From Falsiroseomonas sp050563545 (lineage in GTDB: Bacteria; Pseudomonadota; Alphaproteobacteria; Acetobacterales; Acetobacteraceae): a DNA stretch of 64,000 bases. The number at the start of each line of letters is the position of its first letter. Position 1 is the first letter of the stretch. The notes under the pieces were generated by a model. That model searched no databases, was not told the origin of the DNA, and saw nothing but the letters and a program-made list of their open reading frames with translations. Positions 62,252 to 64,000 of this stretch are shown here, one piece after another. The DNA is taken from NCBI RefSeq assembly GCF_050563545.1, contig NZ_JBNXUM010000024.1, positions 1-64,000 on the forward strand. Direction: 5' to 3'. Position numbers and translations under genes: made by a program.

Positions 62252-62749
62252 ATGTCAGCAGGGGCAGTCAAGGCGCCGCCGGGTGCGAGCCGCTTCGTCG
62301 TGGCCAAGGCCAGCGACATCGCCGAAGGCGGCCGGCTGCTGGTCGAGGTCGGCGGGCGCGAGGTCGGCATCTATCGCCTCAACGGCCGCTTCCACGCGCT
62401 GCTGAACCGCTGCCCGCATCTCGGTGGCCCGCTCTGCAAGGGCGGCGTGGTCAGCGAGATCTACGCGCCGGTGCCCGGCGACATCCGGCACGACGCCTCG
62501 CGACTCTTCGTGACCTGCCCCTGGCACAACTGGGAATTCGACGTCACCACAGGCCAGTCCTACTGGAGCGACCGCGGCCCGCGCGCGCGGCTGTTCCCCG
62601 TGGGCGTCGAGAGCGGCGAGAAGGTCGCGGAGGAACTCTCCACCGGCCGCGCCGAGCGCGTCCCCGGCCCCTACAAGGCGGAAACCGTCCCGGTTGCGGT
62701 CGAGGACGACTACATCGTCCTGTCCATGCGCCCGACGCGCCCCGCCTGA
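62252..62749 (+). CDS. Rieske [2Fe-2S] protein
   Basis: 165 aa. Cys54-x-His56 (NRCPHLGGPL) and Cys89-x2-His92 (TCPWHNWEF) give the full Rieske ligand set. An insertion of about 15 residues (SEIYAPVPGDIRHDA) lies between the two motifs. It is a soluble single-domain protein, possibly an oxygenase electron carrier. The start is ATG 62252 with GGGGAAGAG eight nt upstream; the earlier in-frame ATG at 62141 falls inside the operator. The ferredoxin at 59907 may be its partner. Confidence 0.88.
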   Translation: MSAGAVKAPPGASRFVVAKASDIAEGGRLLVEVGGREVGIYRLNGRFHALLNRCPHLGGPLCKGGVVSEIYAPVPGDIRHDASRLFVTCPWHNWEFDVTTGQSYWSDRGPRARLFPVGVESGEKVAEELSTGRAERVPGPYKAETVPVAVEDDYIVLSMRPTRPA

Positions 62750-62775
62750 ATCAAGAAGCGAACGGAGGAAGCGTC

Positions 62776-63753
62776 ATGGCGAGTGTGGAGACGGCGCGCG
62801 GCCCGGTCCCGGTGGAAAAGCTCGGCGCGACGCTGATGCACGAGCACATCTTCATCCGGAACCCCGAGCTCGAGATCAACTACCCCAACGAGACCTGGAC
62901 GGGGACCGACTTCATCTCGCTGGCGCGCGACAAGTTCCGTCAACTGAAGGACCGCGGCATCGACAGCCTGGTGGACCTGACGGTGCTCGGCCTCGGGCCC
63001 GACATCCGGCTGATCCAGGCGGTGCTGGCGAAGCTCGACTTCGAGTTCAACATCATCCTCGCGACGGGCTACTACACCTACAAGGACGTCGCGCCCTATT
63101 TCCGCATGCACGGCCCCGGCCGCCGCGTGGATGAGCCGGAGCCGCTGGACCGCATGTTCCTGCGCGACATCCAGCAGGGCATCGGCGGCACGACCATCAA
63201 GGCCGCGCTGATCAAGATCGCGACCGACGAATACGGCTTCACCACGGATCTCGAGCGCGTCTTCGCCGCCGCCGCGCGTGTCCAACTGCAGACTGGCGTG
63301 CCGATCACCACGCATACGAGTGCCAAGAAGAAGGGTGGGCTCGACCAGCAGGCCTTCCTCAAGAAGCATGGCGCAGACCTCACGAACGTCATCATCGGGC
63401 ATTGCGGCGACAGCAACGACCTCGATTACCTGCAAGAGGTCGCGGACCAGGGCTCCATCGTTGGCATGGATCGCTTCGGCATCGACAGCTACAACAGCGG
63501 GGAGAACCGCATCGCCACCGTCGCCGCGATGTGCAAGCGCGGCTATGCCGACCGCATGATCCTCTCGCATGACGCCGCGGTGTTCAGCATCAACACGGAG
63601 CCGCAACACCGCGCGAAGATCTTCCCGAACTGGCACTACAACTACGTCTCCGACGACGTGATCCCCGCGCTGCGCGACCTCGGCGTAACGGAGGCGCAGA
63701 TCCGCCAAATGATGGTGGAGAACCCGAAGCGCATCCTCGCCCCGCGCCGCTGA
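62776..63753 (+). CDS. Phosphotriesterase-family metal-dependent hydrolase
   Basis: 325 aa TIM barrel. His22-x-His24 (LMHEHIF) supplies the first metal pair. A likely carboxylated Lys is in TTIKAALIKIATDE. THTSAKKKG and IIGHCGDSNDLDYLQEVADQ supply the second pair. The final Asp is in MILSHDAAVFS. The family includes phosphotriesterases and lactonases; lactone hydrolysis is the better guess here. A strong ribosome site (GGAGGA) lies six nt upstream. It is 26 nt after the Rieske stop. Confidence 0.9.
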   Translation: MASVETARGPVPVEKLGATLMHEHIFIRNPELEINYPNETWTGTDFISLARDKFRQLKDRGIDSLVDLTVLGLGPDIRLIQAVLAKLDFEFNIILATGYYTYKDVAPYFRMHGPGRRVDEPEPLDRMFLRDIQQGIGGTTIKAALIKIATDEYGFTTDLERVFAAAARVQLQTGVPITTHTSAKKKGGLDQQAFLKKHGADLTNVIIGHCGDSNDLDYLQEVADQGSIVGMDRFGIDSYNSGENRIATVAAMCKRGYADRMILSHDAAVFSINTEPQHRAKIFPNWHYNYVSDDVIPALRDLGVTEAQIRQMMVENPKRILAPRR

Positions 63754-63766
63754 GGATCGCGCGCGC

Positions 63767-64000
63767 ATGATGATCGCCGGCTTTGATGTCCGCCTGCGTC
63801 CCCGCGACCGCTACGTCACGGTGGAGGATTACCGCCGCGCCGCGCGCCGACGCCTGCCCGATTTCGTCTGGGCCTATCTGGATGGCGGCGCGGAGGACCT
63901 GGTGACGCTGCGGGGCAACCGCACGGGCTTCTCCGCCTGGTCGCTGCGCGCCCACATGCTCACCGGCAACGGCAAGCCCGACCTCTCGACTGAGGCGATG
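63767..64000 (+). CDS. FMN-dependent alpha-hydroxyacid dehydrogenase, partial (N-terminus)
   Basis: The first 78 codons are visible, cut by the window edge. VTVEDYRRAARRRLPDFVWA, YLDGGAEDLVTLRGNRTGFS is the start of the L-lactate/mandelate/glycolate dehydrogenase family (FMN_dh). It oxidises a 2-hydroxy acid to a 2-oxo acid. ATGATG at 63767 with GAGGA ten nt upstream. It continues the Rieske-PTE unit. Confidence 0.85.
   Translation, partial: MMIAGFDVRLRPRDRYVTVEDYRRAARRRLPDFVWAYLDGGAEDLVTLRGNRTGFSAWSLRAHMLTGNGKPDLSTEAM

Noticed and set aside
1..64000. CRISPR arrays, rRNA or tRNA genes
   Set aside because: No regularly spaced repeats, rRNA segments or cloverleaf-capable tRNA sequences were noticed; a tRNA scan would be decisive.

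Overview
The window is a high-GC, gene-dense bacterial chromosome segment. Orphan Bug/TctC-type periplasmic receptors, TRAP and Liv-type transporters, LysR regulators and acyl-CoA catabolic genes suggest a metabolically versatile alphaproteobacterium, possibly a Roseomonas-like member of the Acetobacteraceae. This placement is inferred from gene content only. No rRNA, tRNA or CRISPR array was seen.

Region 1 (74-5182, minus strand) is one operon. Two paralogous M24-fold hydrolases bracket a complete TRAP transporter (DctP, DctQ, DctM). Region 2 (5.2-22.7 kb) is a patchwork with much gene decay. It holds a decayed IS5-type element, a BTAD/TolB-like/TPR regulator, a MATE pump coupled to a short-chain dehydrogenase under a divergent TetR gene, a broken IS1182-type transposase, a GlxA-type AraC regulator divergent from a vanadium-haloperoxidase-like protein, a methyltransferase pseudogene with three lesions, a large PAS/GAF hybrid histidine kinase, and an uppP gene cut off by an IS3 end.

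Region 3 (22.7-42.8 kb) is catabolic. A minus-strand set (TetR, amidohydrolase, Bug receptor) diverges from a plus-strand operon of about 12 kb: MBL hydrolase, AMP-forming acyl-CoA ligase, two acyl-CoA dehydrogenases, zinc alcohol dehydrogenase, LivHMGF with its binding protein, and two crotonase-fold enzymes. This reads as uptake, CoA activation and beta-oxidation-like breakdown of a carboxylate. A broken Bug gene, a minus-strand crotonase, an NDP-forming acyl-CoA synthetase and a further crotonase follow.

Region 4 (42.8-64 kb) appears to be one regulon. A minus-strand ten-gene unit (52914 to 42811) holds two amidohydrolases, NIPSNAP, three Bug receptors (one frameshifted), a cyclase, two acyl-CoA dehydrogenases and a nitronate-monooxygenase-like protein. 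A minus-strand eight-gene unit (60128 to 53009) holds ferredoxin, four Bug receptors, an RraA-like protein, an amidohydrolase and a CaiB-type CoA transferase. A plus-strand unit (62252 onward) holds Rieske, phosphotriesterase-like and FMN alpha-hydroxyacid dehydrogenase genes. Two overlapping LysR genes lie between the latter two.

The main discovery is a 46-bp composite element in front of all three region-4 units. Site A is ATAGA-N6-TTAT, followed by exactly 14 nt and then a 17-bp site B (ATRCGATTKSCSSTKAT). Both sites have the ATA...TAT architecture of LysR-type operators and their centres are 30 bp apart. This ties about 20 genes into one probable LysR-controlled pathway that I cannot match to a known one. 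The second striking feature is nine Bug-type receptor genes (seven apparently intact) with no TctA/TctB membrane partner in the window.
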